This document shows, piece after piece, positions 12,711-24,830 of a stretch of DNA of 64,000 bases. Below the pieces are notes generated by a model, which saw only the letters and a program-made list of their open reading frames with translations, had not been told where the DNA came from and did no database searches. A program made the translations under genes and the position numbers. The DNA comes from Mixophyes australis (taxonomy: Eukaryota > Chordata > Amphibia > Anura > Limnodynastidae). Where the stretch lies: positions 343,763,375 to 343,827,374 of the forward strand of contig JAVHZZ010000003.1 of assembly GCA_036250195.1 (NCBI GenBank), in the 5' to 3' direction. Every line of letters starts with the position of its first letter. The stretch's first letter is position 1.

Positions 12711-13140
12711 CATAGCCTGGGCTGGTTGTGGAAATTTCGGGAGGATGAATAGTGGGAGTCTCCTCAAAAATGAAGAAACAGCACTAGGCTATGACAGGCT
12801 GGGCTGGGTTGGTGACACTACAATAGGGAAATCAGCAGTGTGGGTTTCCCCAGACATAATGTCAACCAGCTCTACGCATGGGGCTGACTTCTCTGGTGTG
12901 TTGGGGTAATAAATAATTACTTTATAAATTTCAACATATTTCCCGGTGAAGAACTGGTCCCTGTGGGCCCTGGATGCCATGCCATGACGGCTCTTGTAGT
13001 TCTTTAAGCAGTTTATGGCTGTCAGAGTTTGTTGGGACCAGTAGTGCCACATATAAAAAATTCTAATCTTCTGCTTTTTCTAGGAATAGCAACACCACAT
13101 TTTTTGACAGGCTCATTCCTCTAGGGAATTTTCCCCTGTG
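12711..13140. repeat. Dispersed repeat family R1, copy 2
   Basis: Shares the catagcctgggctggttg block (12,711-12,728) and the cagtttatggctgtcag block (13,009-13,025) with the copy at 1,341-1,720. A related phrase, ggctatgacag, occurs at 12,788 and near 40,060. Confidence 0.55.
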
Positions 13141-13692
13141 TTGTATAAGCTAAGGCATTGTGACATTATGAAAGTGGGACGTCAGTTGGTATCATACATA
13201 GTATATAACCGCTTATATGTTTTCTAACAATGTTCCTATTATTGTAACCTGTTCATACTTTACTTCTTTTATATTTTTTATAGCATTGTTACCTTGAATT
13301 TGCATTGATTCTATGATTCACACTAAAGTAATAATGCACATGGGATTGTCAAGATGAGCTGTGCTTAGAATAAAATGGAAAAATCTAATTATTGTTGACT
13401 TAGAACATGAATGCCTGAGCTTCAAAATGACATTGGTAATGAAAATCAGTTACTTAGCAAACTTAAAGAGACTTAATGTAGGAGTAGCTTATCTTACAAA
13501 TCTGGAAATTTCCAGCAGTTTTCTTTGCAATTAAGATTTTATGTCAAATTTCACAAACTATATTCTGCTTTTTTTGGTAACTTTAATGCATCAGAATATA
13601 TATGTTCATAATAATGTGTGAAAAAATAGGTTCTAGCTAATGAGGCGTTTTAGGGGTCTAGAAAGTTCAGGAGAGATAGAGCAGCTGACTTA
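13141..13692. other. AT-rich intergenic DNA
   Basis: No frames or repeats recognised. It ends in the TTA target sequence of the adjoining MITE. Confidence 0.4.
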
Positions 13693-13837
13693 AGCTGGGT
13701 ACACACTACAGGTTTTTCAAGCAATTATCGTGCCAATCATATGATATGTTACTGTTAGGTCCAATACTGCATTAGCGTGTACACTCCCATGATCATATTT
13801 TATCGTACCAAAGCACATCATATCATTTAATTTTACT
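13693..13837. mobile_element. Harbinger-like MITE copy 1, left part (split by a LINE)
   Basis: Begins agctgggtacacac after a TTA, the same terminal sequence as the complete copy at 20,516-20,911. It carries the same internal phrase taccaaagcacatc (here near 13,806). The match stops near 13,837 where LINE sequence begins, and resumes near 16,304. TTA/TAA flanks fit the TWA target preference of PIF/Harbinger elements. Confidence 0.7.
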
Positions 13838-13985
13838 TTTTCTTTCTTTCTCTCTGCTTCTATTAGCTGGTAATATATCATCAAATCCAGGTCACTTCTC
13901 CCATACACGTATACCTGAACACCACCATAATCCAGTAAACCTCAAATGCATCACCTGTCTCCATTCTCTCCCAAAGTCCTTTAAA

Positions 13986-14560
13986 TGTGCCCTTTGGAAT
14001 GCGCGCTCGGTCTGTAACAAACGTACCTCCATATACGATCTCTTCCTCTCAAACAACCTCAACCTTTTGGCGATAACAGAAGCATGGCTTACGTAAGCAG
14101 ATACTGTCTCACCTGCAGCCCTTTAACATGGTGGCCTCCATTTCACCAACACCCCCAGACCTGGAGGCAGACAAGACTATGTGGTTGTACTACTTCTCTC
14201 CCCACAGTGCACATTCACAGGTTTACCAAATGTCCCATCACTCACGTTCACTTCTTTTGAAGTACATACAATTAGAATGTTTAACTCATTCTCTATGCTT
14301 GTTGCTGTAATCTATTGGCCCCTTGCACCACACCAATAAATTCTTGAACATTTCTCTACATGGCTCCTTCACTTTTTATCTTCTGACATCATCACCATCT
14401 TCATGGGGTATTTCAACATCCCCATTGCTAATCCATGTTCCAATGCTGCTTCAAAACTACTCTCTCTAATCTCCTCACTTGGACTCTCCCAGGAATTTGA
14501 ATCCTCTACTCATCAAGATGGCCACTGTCTTGATCTTGTTTTCTCTAGACTATGCTCAGT
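13986..14560 (+). pseudogene. LINE endonuclease relic
   Basis: The frame starting at 13,986 reads ALWNARSVCNKRTSIYDLF and then LLAITEAWLT before a TAA at 14,094. ALWNARS and the ITE-W motif are the N-terminal signature of the APE-type endonuclease in CR1/L2/Rex1 LINEs. Further on, in another phase, MGYFNIP at about 14,403 matches the GDFN metal-binding motif with the aspartate replaced by tyrosine, and HCLDLVFSR near 14,524 matches the late endonuclease segment. Multiple stops and frameshifts make it inactive. Confidence 0.75.
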
Positions 14561-15750
14561 TTATTATTTCCTGAACACTTCTTTGCCCCTCTCCTATCAT
14601 CACCAATCAGCTACTCGCTCACCCAGTTCTTTATCTTCCCTGCTATCAAGCTCTTCCAAGCATCCTCATAACCGCAGGAATATTAACTATTGATTTTCAA
14701 CAGTTTTCCACTTCTCTTCAACACCTTCTCTCCTCAATGTCTACATTATCCTCCCCTATATATGGCATTTCCTAATTTTCACAAAACCCTAGCAACTGCC
14801 CTTCATCAAATTGCTCCAATGATTCTTCATGTGCCACGTTGACTTTGTTTTCAACCATTGCACACTGAAGTAACAGAATGTCACTAGCGTAGATCTTGTA
14901 CCTCTAATGATTACCTCACATGTAGTGCTGTCTACCACTCCTATTGAAATGCTCTAGAAACTGCAAAACAAATATATTTCAAATCTCTCATCTCTGCTCA
15001 GTCTTCTAGCCCCAAATGCCTTTTTAACACATTTAAATCTCTTCTCAACCCTCCTAACCCAAACCCTCCAACTACTATCAGGGCCCAGGATTTTAATTCC
15101 TATTTCAAGAACAAGATTGATAAGATCTGACTTGAAATTGTATTATCTTCCTCGATAAGCAATGAACTCAATTCCTTCCCAGCACCCTCTCTTGATTTGA
15201 TCCCATAAAGGAAGAGGGAGTATTTGTTCTTTTCTTGTCTTCCTACTCTAATTCCAGCCCTCTTGATCCTATACCCTCACAAATTGGTTGTCTCCTGTGC
15301 TCATTCTATCTCTAACTAAAATCTGTAATATCTCTCTCTACTGGTATCTTTCCATCACTATTCAAGCACGCAGTGATTACTCTTGTTCTGAAAAACGAAA
15401 CTCTGACCCAAGCTCTCTCTCAAATTACTGCTGCATCTCCCAGCTCCCATGCCCCTCTAAGCTTTATCGCCGACGGACAAACATATCACACCCAATTCAT
15501 GCAGTCATCATCTCCCGCATGGCCTATTGCAATTCACTCCTTTCTGGTATTCCCCAAATCAGACTCTTATTCCTACAATTTATTTTGCACGCAGCTGCTT
15601 GATAGATTTTCCTTGCAAATCATTTTTCCTCTGCTGAGCCAATCTGCTAGTCTCTACATTGATTGCCTGTATTTCAACAAATCTAATATAAAATTCTTCT
15701 ACTAACATACTAGGCTATCAACAACATTCCACCAACATACATCTCTTCAC

Positions 15751-15984
15751 TTGCCTCAAAATATCCCAACTCAATACCTCCGCTCTGCACAAGATCTATG
15801 TCTCTCTTCCACTCTCATCACATCTTTCCATTCCCGGTTACATGTCTTTTTTCGGGCTGCAACCACTTTGTGGAATTCCCTCCCTCGTCCAGTAAGACTT
15901 TCCTCTAGTCTTCAAACCTTCAAGCATTCTCTGAAAACCCACCTCTTCAGGCAAGCTTATGATATTCCTCAACCACCATCTTAA
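15751..15984 (+). pseudogene. LINE ORF2 C-terminal relic
   Basis: A 77-codon open piece containing RSAQDLCLSS, FHSRLHVFFRAATTLWNSLP and FKHSLKTHLFRQAYD. The pattern RSA...RLhvF...A.tLWNSLP...FK..LKTHLF is characteristic of the extreme C-terminus of CR1/L2/Rex1-type ORF2 proteins. It ends about 320 bp before the element's 3' tail, as expected. Confidence 0.75.
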
Positions 15985-16303
15985 TTTCCATAGGTTACAC
16001 TATTACCACCCTCTACATAGCTAACCCAAGACAACAACCCTGTGAACAAAATTGCTGTGTGTATAACCCACTAAGATTTTACCTTTGCATTCTAGCTGGA
16101 CGAATATGCAATATGATATAGCACTTAACCTTGTGTATCAAACTCCAATTTTCCCACAGATTGTAAGCTTGAGAGCAGGACCTCCTTACCTCTCTGTCTG
16201 TAGGTATTACCCAGTATTGTTTTATTACTGTTTGTTCCCAATTGTAAAGTGCTGCGGAATTTGCTGGTGCTATATTAATGAATAAATGATGATGATGATG
16301 ATT

Positions 16304-16556
16304 TTTTAAACTAACTAAAGATCACTATCAACAATGAAACAATGTCAGGCAAATGTAGAAGTGTGTATGAAATTACGACCAGCAGTGTAAGCAGATCTCC
16401 CTAGAGTTTACAGAGTCACTATCTTTACAGCAGATGGTTAAGACAGATGAAAAGCACAGATCTGAAGGTAAATGGTGTAGGTGTATACACATAAATCTTT
16501 CAGTCGTTGGTAAAATCGTTACAGAAATTGCAATAATTATCTGTAGGGTGTAGTGG
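16304..16556. mobile_element. Harbinger-like MITE copy 1, right part
   Basis: Resumes the match to 20,516-20,911 with caatgaaacaat, then cgaccagcagtgtaagcag (matching tgtaggcag in copy 2), agcagatggtta and cagatctgaaggtaaat, in the same order. The terminal gtgtgtacccagct is eroded to something like tgtagggtgtag. Confidence 0.65.
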
Positions 16557-19500
16557 TGCAAATTTGTACAGGTGCAGAATTTGTAGTTGAGCAAACCATG
16601 AAACACTGCAAGGATTGTGATTGCAAATGTTTATGTGCATCTAGGATAAATACAGCATGCACACACGTACTAGCCAGGTCTAGTTTTACATCACATTTTA
16701 GAATTGGGCTAGGTCACTCTCTCTTACAAATCTATATCTGGTTTTACCTTCCCTTCCTGCAGAACAAAATGTTCTATCCAGGTGCAGATTTTGCACCTAT
16801 TACAAGCTTTGTGATTGCTGTGATTTGCCTAAATCTTGCTGGCCTTGTTTAGAGTAGGACACATTTTCAGGAGACCAAAAGATACATGCAGCTAGAAAAC
16901 AGTAGTATTTCTGCATTAACTGTGCAAATTTGTATACTTACACCCCACAATATCATATAGAGTTGGCTGAAGCAGCAGTAGTAGTAAACACAAGTCGCAT
17001 TACCTTATTCATACACTATATAATATAATGAAGTGTCATTAACTCAAGAGAAAATAGTGTCCTAAGTGTTATTAATAGATGTAAAAGTCGCATTTTCCAT
17101 ATAGAATGTAATGAAACACCACACATCTGTTGATTAGTGCTTTATAAATAAAATGGGAATCTTCTTTTCTGCAGTAGTCTGTGCATAAATGACAAATAAG
17201 CAATCCAAATAGATGGCCACAACTTGATATAATATAGCTGAGGCACTAGTAAATTAAGTAGTATTGGCTGGAATGGCCAATGAGCAAGCAGCCAATCAGA
17301 AGCTAGATAGCGTTGCTCGTGTCATTATCATCACCATGTATATCTTTACACCAAACCTCCAGTACCTGCAAAAGATACAACCATATCTGGGACGTGTCAA
17401 AGGGGGCATGCTACCCTTATGTGATCATCCCATTGCTGCACTCAACTTAAAGTTGTCTGCCCCTGCTCCACCCCTCCAGGCGTAAGGGGCTGTAAGTCTA
17501 ACATACACACAAATCTACATAAGGACACATTTCGAAGTGCATGCGCAATAGAGACATGTATTTATTTCTACCACAAAGGTTTTTAACAAAGGTAAAGTAA
17601 ATAAAAATAAATACATAAGCTGAAAGGTGTGAACTATTCATTAATAAGTCAGCTACTCTGGATCCTGACCTACAGGAGGTGAACAACTTATTGGCACACC
17701 CACTGCCTTTATTCTTCACTGTCTAATTAAAAAGGTAGGACCAGCAGTGACCGCACAGCAAATATGTGATTAAGTCATCTTGCAAGTATGGGCAACAATG
17801 CCTGTCTTTGTCCAACATAGTTGACTCTTCTTTCTTGGCAAAATACACCATCTTGGATATGCATAGGTTTAATGCGTTTACTGCAATATGACAATGCCTA
17901 ACTAACAATAAGTACTAGTGCCAATTTAAAGTAGATGGTAACCATATTATCATATTTGTTGTGTATTAAGGGAGAAAGAAGTATATTTTTTAAAATCCAA
18001 TACTAAATAGGTCAAAAGTAGGGGAGGGTTAAATTCTCTACAGGAGGAATCAATTAATTTGTTAGATTTTTGGAATAAGCCCCCTTCCACCCAGCTACCT
18101 CAGCTCACTCATGCTGCTGTAGTTTATAGTTGTGTCAACAAGCTCCGTCTGTTGGACTGTCATAATATTCAATTTCCCTATGGATTGTGACAATTTATGC
18201 AAAATGCAAGATCTGCCTGTATATGCTTAGTTTGTTTTCAAGATTTTAAAAGGTTGTTTTTTTAGATGTAACTTGAGAGTTAGAAGTTAAGTTATGGTCT
18301 CACATGCAACAATATTGACAGAGTTATCAGCGAAGTATCAACTCAATTTTGGCCCTAAAACTATCTGCACACTTGAAAAAAATCGTATTGAAAAAATGTG
18401 ATGAGGTCGATAAATCTAGTCATCAAATCATCTGACATCCCAACTAACAGGCCTTTATTTGACACACACTGAACATATGAGTCTGTCCACAAATTGTCCA
18501 CACTCAAGTAATTCTGTTGCAATGCACCTGGGAATGACCATTGTAAAGGTCCTAGAAATATGCTTAATTCTTTATTTGATATTATTGTATATTAAGCCCT
18601 CAGACATAAAATAATCAAGGCATGCTTTAAAAAAATCCAATTAACTTTGAAGTGTACATTCTGCATATTTAGCACTATATTATAGATAATAGCTGGAATA
18701 TTTTCCATATGTATGTAGAATTTATTTCTCTGCTGCCACCAGGGATTAAATATTAAAATAGTTGAATAAATTAATGTAAAAAAAAATAATGTGTTGAACA
18801 ACAGTGTGTAACAATTTGGGAAGTCAAAAATCCGTCATGGTTGACTTCTTTCTGCATATGTTGGTTAACACTAGGCAAGAGGGTGATGTTTAGAAAAATA
18901 ATTAACTTTTTTTCTTTTTTTCTTACACATCTCTGAATTTGAATTGCACACTATTGTTGCCAACAGGAAAGTTGCAATATATCAGTTAATGTTCTATACA
19001 TAAACTTACACTAATGCTGATAAGAGCAGAAGATATTAAGCATATTATAGAAAAGACTATATTGTTGCTAGGTTACAGGACATATTGTAACATGTAAAAT
19101 GTGTTTATATAACTTTTTATTAATAAAAGGCAGGAGAATATAACTTAAATTCTACTGTGAACATGAACTTTGTGTTGACTAGTCCATGCCTGCGTCTCTC
19201 CAGAATAAATAGATTGCAACCTTGTCCAAGGTTTTGGGATCTCAACTTACATGGATAAGCATCACCCCCAGAGAATTGCAGACTAGGTGAGGTGTAAGGT
19301 ATTTGGTAGAGCATTCTAGGATCCTTACACCAAGTTCACTTCCAGCAAACAACTGGGTCCATACACCTCCAGACCACCTTCAGAAAACTCTTGTACTTCA
19401 AACCTGTTAAGCATCTTACTGGAATAACTGTTTTTGAAATGTTGGATTGCAATGAATACACACAAGTGTACAGCTTCCGCTCTCAACATCTGATAATCTA

Positions 19501-20512
19501 CAGTCGGTCACTTGAGCTAATCATGGTGTTGGTAAGAGTTTGGTTACAATGTCAAAATGTTGGTGGTTTGTGATTAAAAGTATGGTAGTTTACCAAGATC
19601 ATCATCCCTGTGTTAAAAATAGGTCAAGTACACTCATCCTGATTTAGTACTGTAGGTAGAATGAAACATAAGATTGGATCAGTGGCAGAACTACCATCAG
19701 TGTTATGTGCAAAAATACATTATAATGAAATGCTATGCTGTTCTTTAATAAAGTAATGTTATGATATCTGGAGAAAGAACTTATAAAAGTTATGTGTGCA
19801 TTAAAAAAAGAGAATATAATCTCACCAGTGGTCTTTTGTTATGGACAAGAAACAGGTGGCTCAGCATCATAGCCAGTTTTGCATATTTCTGACCTTGTGA
19901 CTCCAACTTTTGTGTGAACATCTGAAAAGCATACATAAGAAATGGCAGCTTTTTGGGCACTCACATAATTCAGCAAAACAATATGTAAGTCAGGGTGTCT
20001 TTATTTTCATGAATAATGTATTCTTCACCACGGTTTTGCAAGTGATATCAGTCTGAAATTATATTGTTGCTCATGGACGACAACTTATACAACTTTCCTA
20101 ACTCCTTTACAACCGTGCACATCCCTGTCCTTATATCCCAGGAGACAGATTGGAGAGCCACATGCTAACACATACACTTTCACTTCTTCACCACTCCTTC
20201 CCAAATGGCTCCATACACGACTGCAATTAATTAATACTGGGATTTTCTACATCTCTGAAGGAAATAAAAGGTAGCACAGGGGAGGATCTCCTCAACTACA
20301 CTATCTGTCACTGAACTTCACATACACTGACTATATGAGGAAGGACATAGTGTTATGTATCACTACATACATGGAGAAATCTGTAAATATATTGGGGTAT
20401 GGAAGTACTGGTGATTAGGGACAATATAGACAGTTGGCATGGATGAATAATATGTTGAGGGTAAGGAGGTTTAGTGAGAACCATGCTGATGTTAGGTATA
20501 TATTCTAGAGAC
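16557..20512. other. Intergenic DNA, no gene recognised
   Basis: Short frames only, none with a family signature. A faint echo of the Harbinger-like MITE wording occurs near 18,300-18,500, too decayed to call. T-rich stretches near 18,900 and A-rich ones near 18,780. Confidence 0.4.
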
Positions 20513-20515
20513 TAA

Positions 20516-20911
20516 AGCTGGGTACACACTTATGCAATTATTTTGCAGATAACATGATAAACGACCGTTTGCTCAGATATTGCAAGAGTGTGTAGGCTCC
20601 AACGATCATGTTCTATCATACCAAAGCACATCGCATCGGTTCCTAAAAATCGCGATCAATAATGAAACAATTTTGGGCAAATGTGGAAGTGTGAATGCGC
20701 TCACGACCAGCAGTGTAGGCAGATAACTGTAGAGTGTGCAGAGTCAAAATCTATTCAGCAGATGGTTATGAGAGAAGAAGATCACAGATCTGAAGGTAAA
20801 TTGCATAAGTCTATACACATGAAACCGCATGATGATCAGGACTTTCAGTCGCTGGTGAAATCATTACATATGTTGCATCTGAAGTAAGATTGCATAGGTG
20901 TGTACCCAGCT
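20516..20911. mobile_element. Harbinger-like MITE copy 2, complete (396 bp)
   Basis: Terminal inverted repeats agctgggtacacac (20,516-20,529) and gtgtgtacccagct (20,898-20,911) are exact reverse complements. They are flanked by TAA on both sides (20,513-20,515 and 20,912-20,914). A 3-bp TWA duplication is the PIF/Harbinger hallmark. The open frame at 20,681-20,887 shows no transposase motif, so the element is non-autonomous. Confidence 0.85.
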
Positions 20912-20914
20912 TAA

Positions 20915-22397
20915 GTTGAGGTTATCACCTCATCTCAAATTAGTACTGGGAGCTGCCTAGGATCAAAGTTGGAAATCTGCCATGATACACTAAGTCTACA
21001 TGCTAAATCAACAATATTAATACTAGCATTAATCAAAAATTAATAAATAATGGTCTGCCTCCAAGAAATGTTGGAATTACAGTTAAAGAGATACAATAAA
21101 AAAGAGCAATGCAAAACTGCATGCATATTAATTACATACATATAATTTATTACACGCTGACTGTAGTGTCCTCAGGAGCATGCATAGTTAAGTATGTATC
21201 CAGGGAAATAGCACTGAACCTGTATTAAGCATGTGCGACCCCCATATATTATTATTTAACAGATGTCACTGCTATGTTTAGCTGTGTGTTCTCAGGTCTT
21301 CTACTGTGAAAGTGGTATTTTTCTGTCAGGTTGCTATGGAAACTACAAATTATTTACTGCATAGTTTGCAAGACTTTAAGTTTCCAGTCAAGTTAAAATG
21401 CTGTTTTAAAACGTCTGATGTTTTATGGTAATGTATTATCTTAAAAATACCGAATGATATACGGTATTGTTCAGAATGCTGTGAATTAAGCATTTACTTT
21501 TAAACTGTACTATAACTGAGCCTTCAAACAGAGGGCCAACAAAAAGGAAGGTAAGTAGCTACCGCTTTGTCAGACATTGGCACTAATTATATGTTTTATT
21601 TGATTAGAGCAAAATAGAAAGCATGTCTATTTCGCTTTTTCTGACTAGAGGGGTTGTCAACTTTTGGACAACCTCTCCTTAATAGATATTGCCCCATATG
21701 TATAGTAAATAGGGGCATTCTGCTACAGAATTGTTGTACATACCTCCAAACTCTTCAAATTTAGTTCTGATTCGAGGGAACTGTCCCACGATGTTGATTA
21801 TGGCACCTTTGTATAACCCTGGGAAGTTGCAACGTATGTCTCTGCTAACCATGTAGTAGTTAAAAAAGCCACCCCTTACATACTATTTTGTTAGTATCCC
21901 CATATCATAATACTATGTAGTAATGCATTATTAATGATTTGCTGTCAGTTGTGGAGGTCTCAGTAGAGGGCACTGCAGTGAGTAGCAGAACAGTAGAAGT
22001 GTAATGTTCTAGATATTTGTGGCTTATATTAAACCGTAAGTCTTGAAAGCTGATAGGTATCTAAGTGTGCTTTCTACAACTTTCTATAACAGGTCAGTAA
22101 AAGGCACCAACATGTTATAGAAACAATACTAGCTGATAAACAATACTGGGGTATGGAATAAGCAAGGTTTTTTTCCTGATAGAAGTGTTTTATACGAGAA
22201 GTAGTATGATATGATGGCAGATGAGTGACTTAAAACTATTTATGTTTAAGGTGGATTTATCCAAGTACTTTACAAGTATTTTACTGGTACACAGAGTAAG
22301 ATAGGGATAATACACATTCCCACTTAAATGAGAAGACCATCTTTAACATGTACATTAATACACTAACACTACAAATAATGCAAAATAATACAATTCT
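20915..22397. other. Intergenic DNA, nothing recognised
   Basis: No protein-like frame, no inverted-repeat boundaries. Moderately AT-rich. Confidence 0.4.
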
Positions 22398-22734
22398 GGG
22401 GCCTGATTCATTAAGAATCTTAAATGAAGAGGATCCTTATTTCAGTCTCCTGGACAAAACCATGTTACAATGCAAGGGGTGCAAATGAGTGTTATGTTTT
22501 GCACATAAGTTAAATACTGACTGTTTTATTCATGTAACACACACATATCAACTTTAAATTTCAGTGTACAAATAAGCTATCAAGTATTTGTGTGTTACAT
22601 GAAAAAACATGTCAGTATTTAACTTATATGCAAAACAGAACACTCATTTGCACCCCTTGCATTGTAACATGGTTTTGTCCAGGAGACTGAAATAAGTATC
22701 CTCTTCATTTAAGATCCTTTATGAATCAGGCCCC
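22398..22734. mobile_element. Palindromic MITE family P, copy 1 (337 bp)
   Basis: Nearly the entire element folds back. The left end ggggcctgattcattaag pairs with the right end ttatgaatcaggcccc. Inner blocks also pair: ctggacaaaaccatgttac against gtaacatggttttgtccag, and tgcaaggggtgcaaat against atttgcaccccttgca. Other copies lie at 26,098, 46,498 and 62,905. It has no coding capacity, and the target duplication is not clear. Confidence 0.85.
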
Positions 22735-22992
22735 TCATTATTAGAATTATCATTAGTTAAAAGTTTACATTTTTTCGTTATGAAATATGTTCTTTTTTGC
22801 CTATAGTAGCATCCATTTTGGTTTATTTACTAACAGTAGAATATATGAAAATGTTGTGCAACCTTTGTGGGATTGCAGATCCAGATAGAAATGTGCATGG
22901 TTAAAACAGTAAAAAACATCATGTCAAAGTGCATCCCCTTAACTATATTCATGGTTTCCTTTCTCTCCTATAGCATCAGTTGAGCCTCAGGA

Positions 22993-23160
22993 CTAGATTT
23001 ACTAAACTGCGGATTTGAAAAAGTGGAGGTGTTGCCAATAGCAACCAACCAGATTCTAGTTATCATTTATTTAGTGCATTCTACAAAATGACAGCTAGAA
23101 TCTGATTGGTTGCTATAGGCAAAATCTCCACGTTTTCAAACCCGCAGTATAGTATATATA
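22993..23160. mobile_element. Palindromic MITE (168 bp)
   Basis: The left end ctagatttactaaactgcgg pairs with the right end cccgcagtatagtatatat in diverged form. Inner blocks gattctagttatc and agctagaatctgattgg, and caatagcaacca against tggttgctatag, are inverted copies. The AT-rich centre forms the loop. Confidence 0.75.
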
Positions 23161-23183
23161 CCCTCCAGTGTATGGCTTAAATT

Positions 23184-23325
23184 GTACCGTAGATTGTAAC
23201 TTGCGAGCAGGGCCCTCTTACCTGTCTGTCTGTATTGCCCAGTATTGTTTTATTACTGTGTTTATTTCTAATTGTAAAGTGCTACAGAATTTGCTGGCGC
23301 TATATAAATAAATGTCGTTGATGAT
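23184..23325 (+). repeat. LINE 3' tail, 5'-truncated copy
   Basis: Contains gattgtaacttgcgagcagg, then attgtaaagtgctacagaat, ggcgctatataaataaatg and a gatgatg tail. This is the same 3' end as the LINE at 13.8-16.3 kb. Typical dead-on-arrival insertion. Confidence 0.75.
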
Positions 23326-23559
23326 GAAATAAGCCACAAGAGCAACAAGACAGACATCAAGACTGACTTTGTTACATGTGTCAATGGTAATTGATAAAAT
23401 GCACTTTCCCTAGTGCTTGGTTGTCACATGCCGGTGTCCACACCTCACTTATTGAATACGGCACTTGATGATTCATCCTTCTACTCCCTGACACTGCAGC
23501 CACTCTGCTTCTAAGCGGCGGGCTTCAGTGCTTCTGGAGCTGTATAACTTGCAGTAAGG

Positions 23560-23757
23560 AGCGAGAGATTTAAATGAGTCTATTTAAGTCTGATTCTGAT
23601 TACTATTCCATGCCAGAGTATCAGTGCTTCCTGCCTCTAGCTTCCTGCTATCACTGACAGTCGTTCCTGATAGTTTCCAGTGTGGTTCTGGTTCTGACTC
23701 TGGCCTGACTTAATACTTTCCCTCTTGGTACCACGCTTCCCGGTAGTCTTTCTGGTT
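23560..23757 (+). repeat. LTR-like sequence, left part
   Basis: A pyrimidine-rich stretch with repeated cctgcc, ttcctg and ctggttctg words, similar in style to 7,100-7,670 and 62,280-62,890. It is cut off where reverse-strand L1 sequence begins, and comparable sequence resumes after 24,830. The class is inferred from composition only. Confidence 0.3.
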
Positions 23758-24064
23758 CTTTTATTTTATTTTATTTTGGTATATTTTTTTTAAATTGACA
23801 GAGAAGAAAAGCAAAACATATTACAGTCAAACAATATAGATAATTGTAAAATATCATTATAAAACAGAGATTATTTAAAATAAATAGACATTGTCAATAG
23901 TATAACAAATATTACTGATTTAATAAGTTTTTTAATTTTGGTCCAAAATATTACTAATTTAAATCAAGTCCAAATGTGGAGAAATTATCCAATTGATTAC
24001 AATCTCTCCAATATCATTCAGAGAAGGAAGGCGAAAATATATGACTCCTGGAGGGGCACGGTAC

Positions 24065-24220
24065 CAGAGGCAGAACTAGTGAGCTGTGGGCCCCAGTGCA
24101 GGTAGGCGGGGAGGAGGGAGCCGGGGCCCCCTACCCTCTGCATCTGCCATGTGGCTGGCCCCATTTTTCCCATGAGCCTTTTGCACGGCACCTGCTGCAC
24201 CAATGGTAGTCCTGCAACTG
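24065..24220. mobile_element. Small hAT-type element (156 bp) inside the L1 fragment
   Basis: Ends cagaggcagaactag and gtagtcctgcaactg form imperfect terminal inverted repeats. The flanks cacggtac (24,057-24,064) and caaggtac (24,221-24,228) are an 8-bp duplication with one mismatch, as expected for hAT. It is GC-rich inside AT-rich DNA and has no coding capacity. Confidence 0.75.
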
Positions 24221-24228
24221 CAAGGTAC

Positions 24229-24443
24229 CATGTATAATATACTGTATATGATTCTTCTTTCTTTCTTATACAGATTGAGATTTTAGTTAGATCTTTCCAT
24301 ATCAAAAAACAACCTTCATTGAAAAGAGCACCCCCTATCTCCTGTTCCCATAATCTCTCAAAAGATGTTATTCCAGCTGTGGGTAAAGCTATGAACATTT
24401 TGTAAATAGATGAAATAAGACATTTTGAAGTTGATTGATACAT
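24229..24443 (-). pseudogene. L1-type ORF2 C-terminal fragment
   Basis: The reverse frame contains ITSFERLWEQEIGGAL, then IWKDLTKISICIRKKEESY, then YYTWY. This matches the region of L1-type ORF2 between the reverse transcriptase and the C-terminal zinc-knuckle-like domain. The intact L1 in this window has the equivalent WERDLG, SSISTRLKETSYKIYYRWY. The frame then runs into the hAT element. Sequence on its other side (24,000-24,056) continues the L1 phase with residues starting PPGVIYFRLPSLND, which supports simple interruption rather than loss. Confidence 0.7.
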
Positions 24444-24830
24444 ACAGAGAGATTATAGACGTGAGCGAGAAGTTTTTTGATGGTCAAGATAGGTGGAATC
24501 CATAACATTTCTTAGTGATAATATTGATGAAAGTGTCCTTTAGTTAGATTTAGTCACAATTGGAAGCCAGAGAATTGTGGTAGGGAGTCTAATAGAGTTA
24601 AATCTTGAAAGAACCTTATTACGTTATGTAGCCAGGTGGAGAAAGAATCAGGGGTCATAAAGGTGAAAAATGGATTATTCCAAACAAGGCATATAGAAGT
24701 GTTCATTTAAATGAAGATGTTACAAAAATACAAAGTTTGCATGAAAAAGTGATGGTATGGATTTAATTAGGACAGGTCTAAGGGGATTTCAAATCTATTT
24801 AACTTGGTTCCAAATCTGTACCACTATTGC

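Larger units (their letters stand above)
13838..16303 (+). mobile_element. Decayed Rex1/CR1/L2-type LINE inserted in a MITE
   Basis: A non-LTR retrotransposon in the plus orientation. It contains, in order, an apurinic-like endonuclease relic (13,986-14,560), a heavily damaged reverse-transcriptase region, the C-terminal tail typical of the group (15,751-15,984), and a 3' end of the form ttgtaagctt...gagcagga (about 16,160-16,185), then gtgctgcggaatttgctgg and an (ATG)n tail at 16,285-16,300. This places it in the CR1/L2/Rex1 assemblage. I cannot choose the clade without a tree. The two halves of a Harbinger-like MITE flank it, so it arrived after the MITE. Confidence 0.75.
23758..24830 (-). 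mobile_element. 5'-truncated L1-type LINE fragment, reverse strand
   Basis: Read on the minus strand, it carries a piece of L1 ORF2 C-terminal coding sequence (24,243-24,443). This is followed by a non-coding 3' end finishing in a tail of AAAAT units at 23,758-23,780. Its upstream limit near 24,830 is approximate. A small hAT element at 24,065-24,220 interrupts the coding part. Confidence 0.65.
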
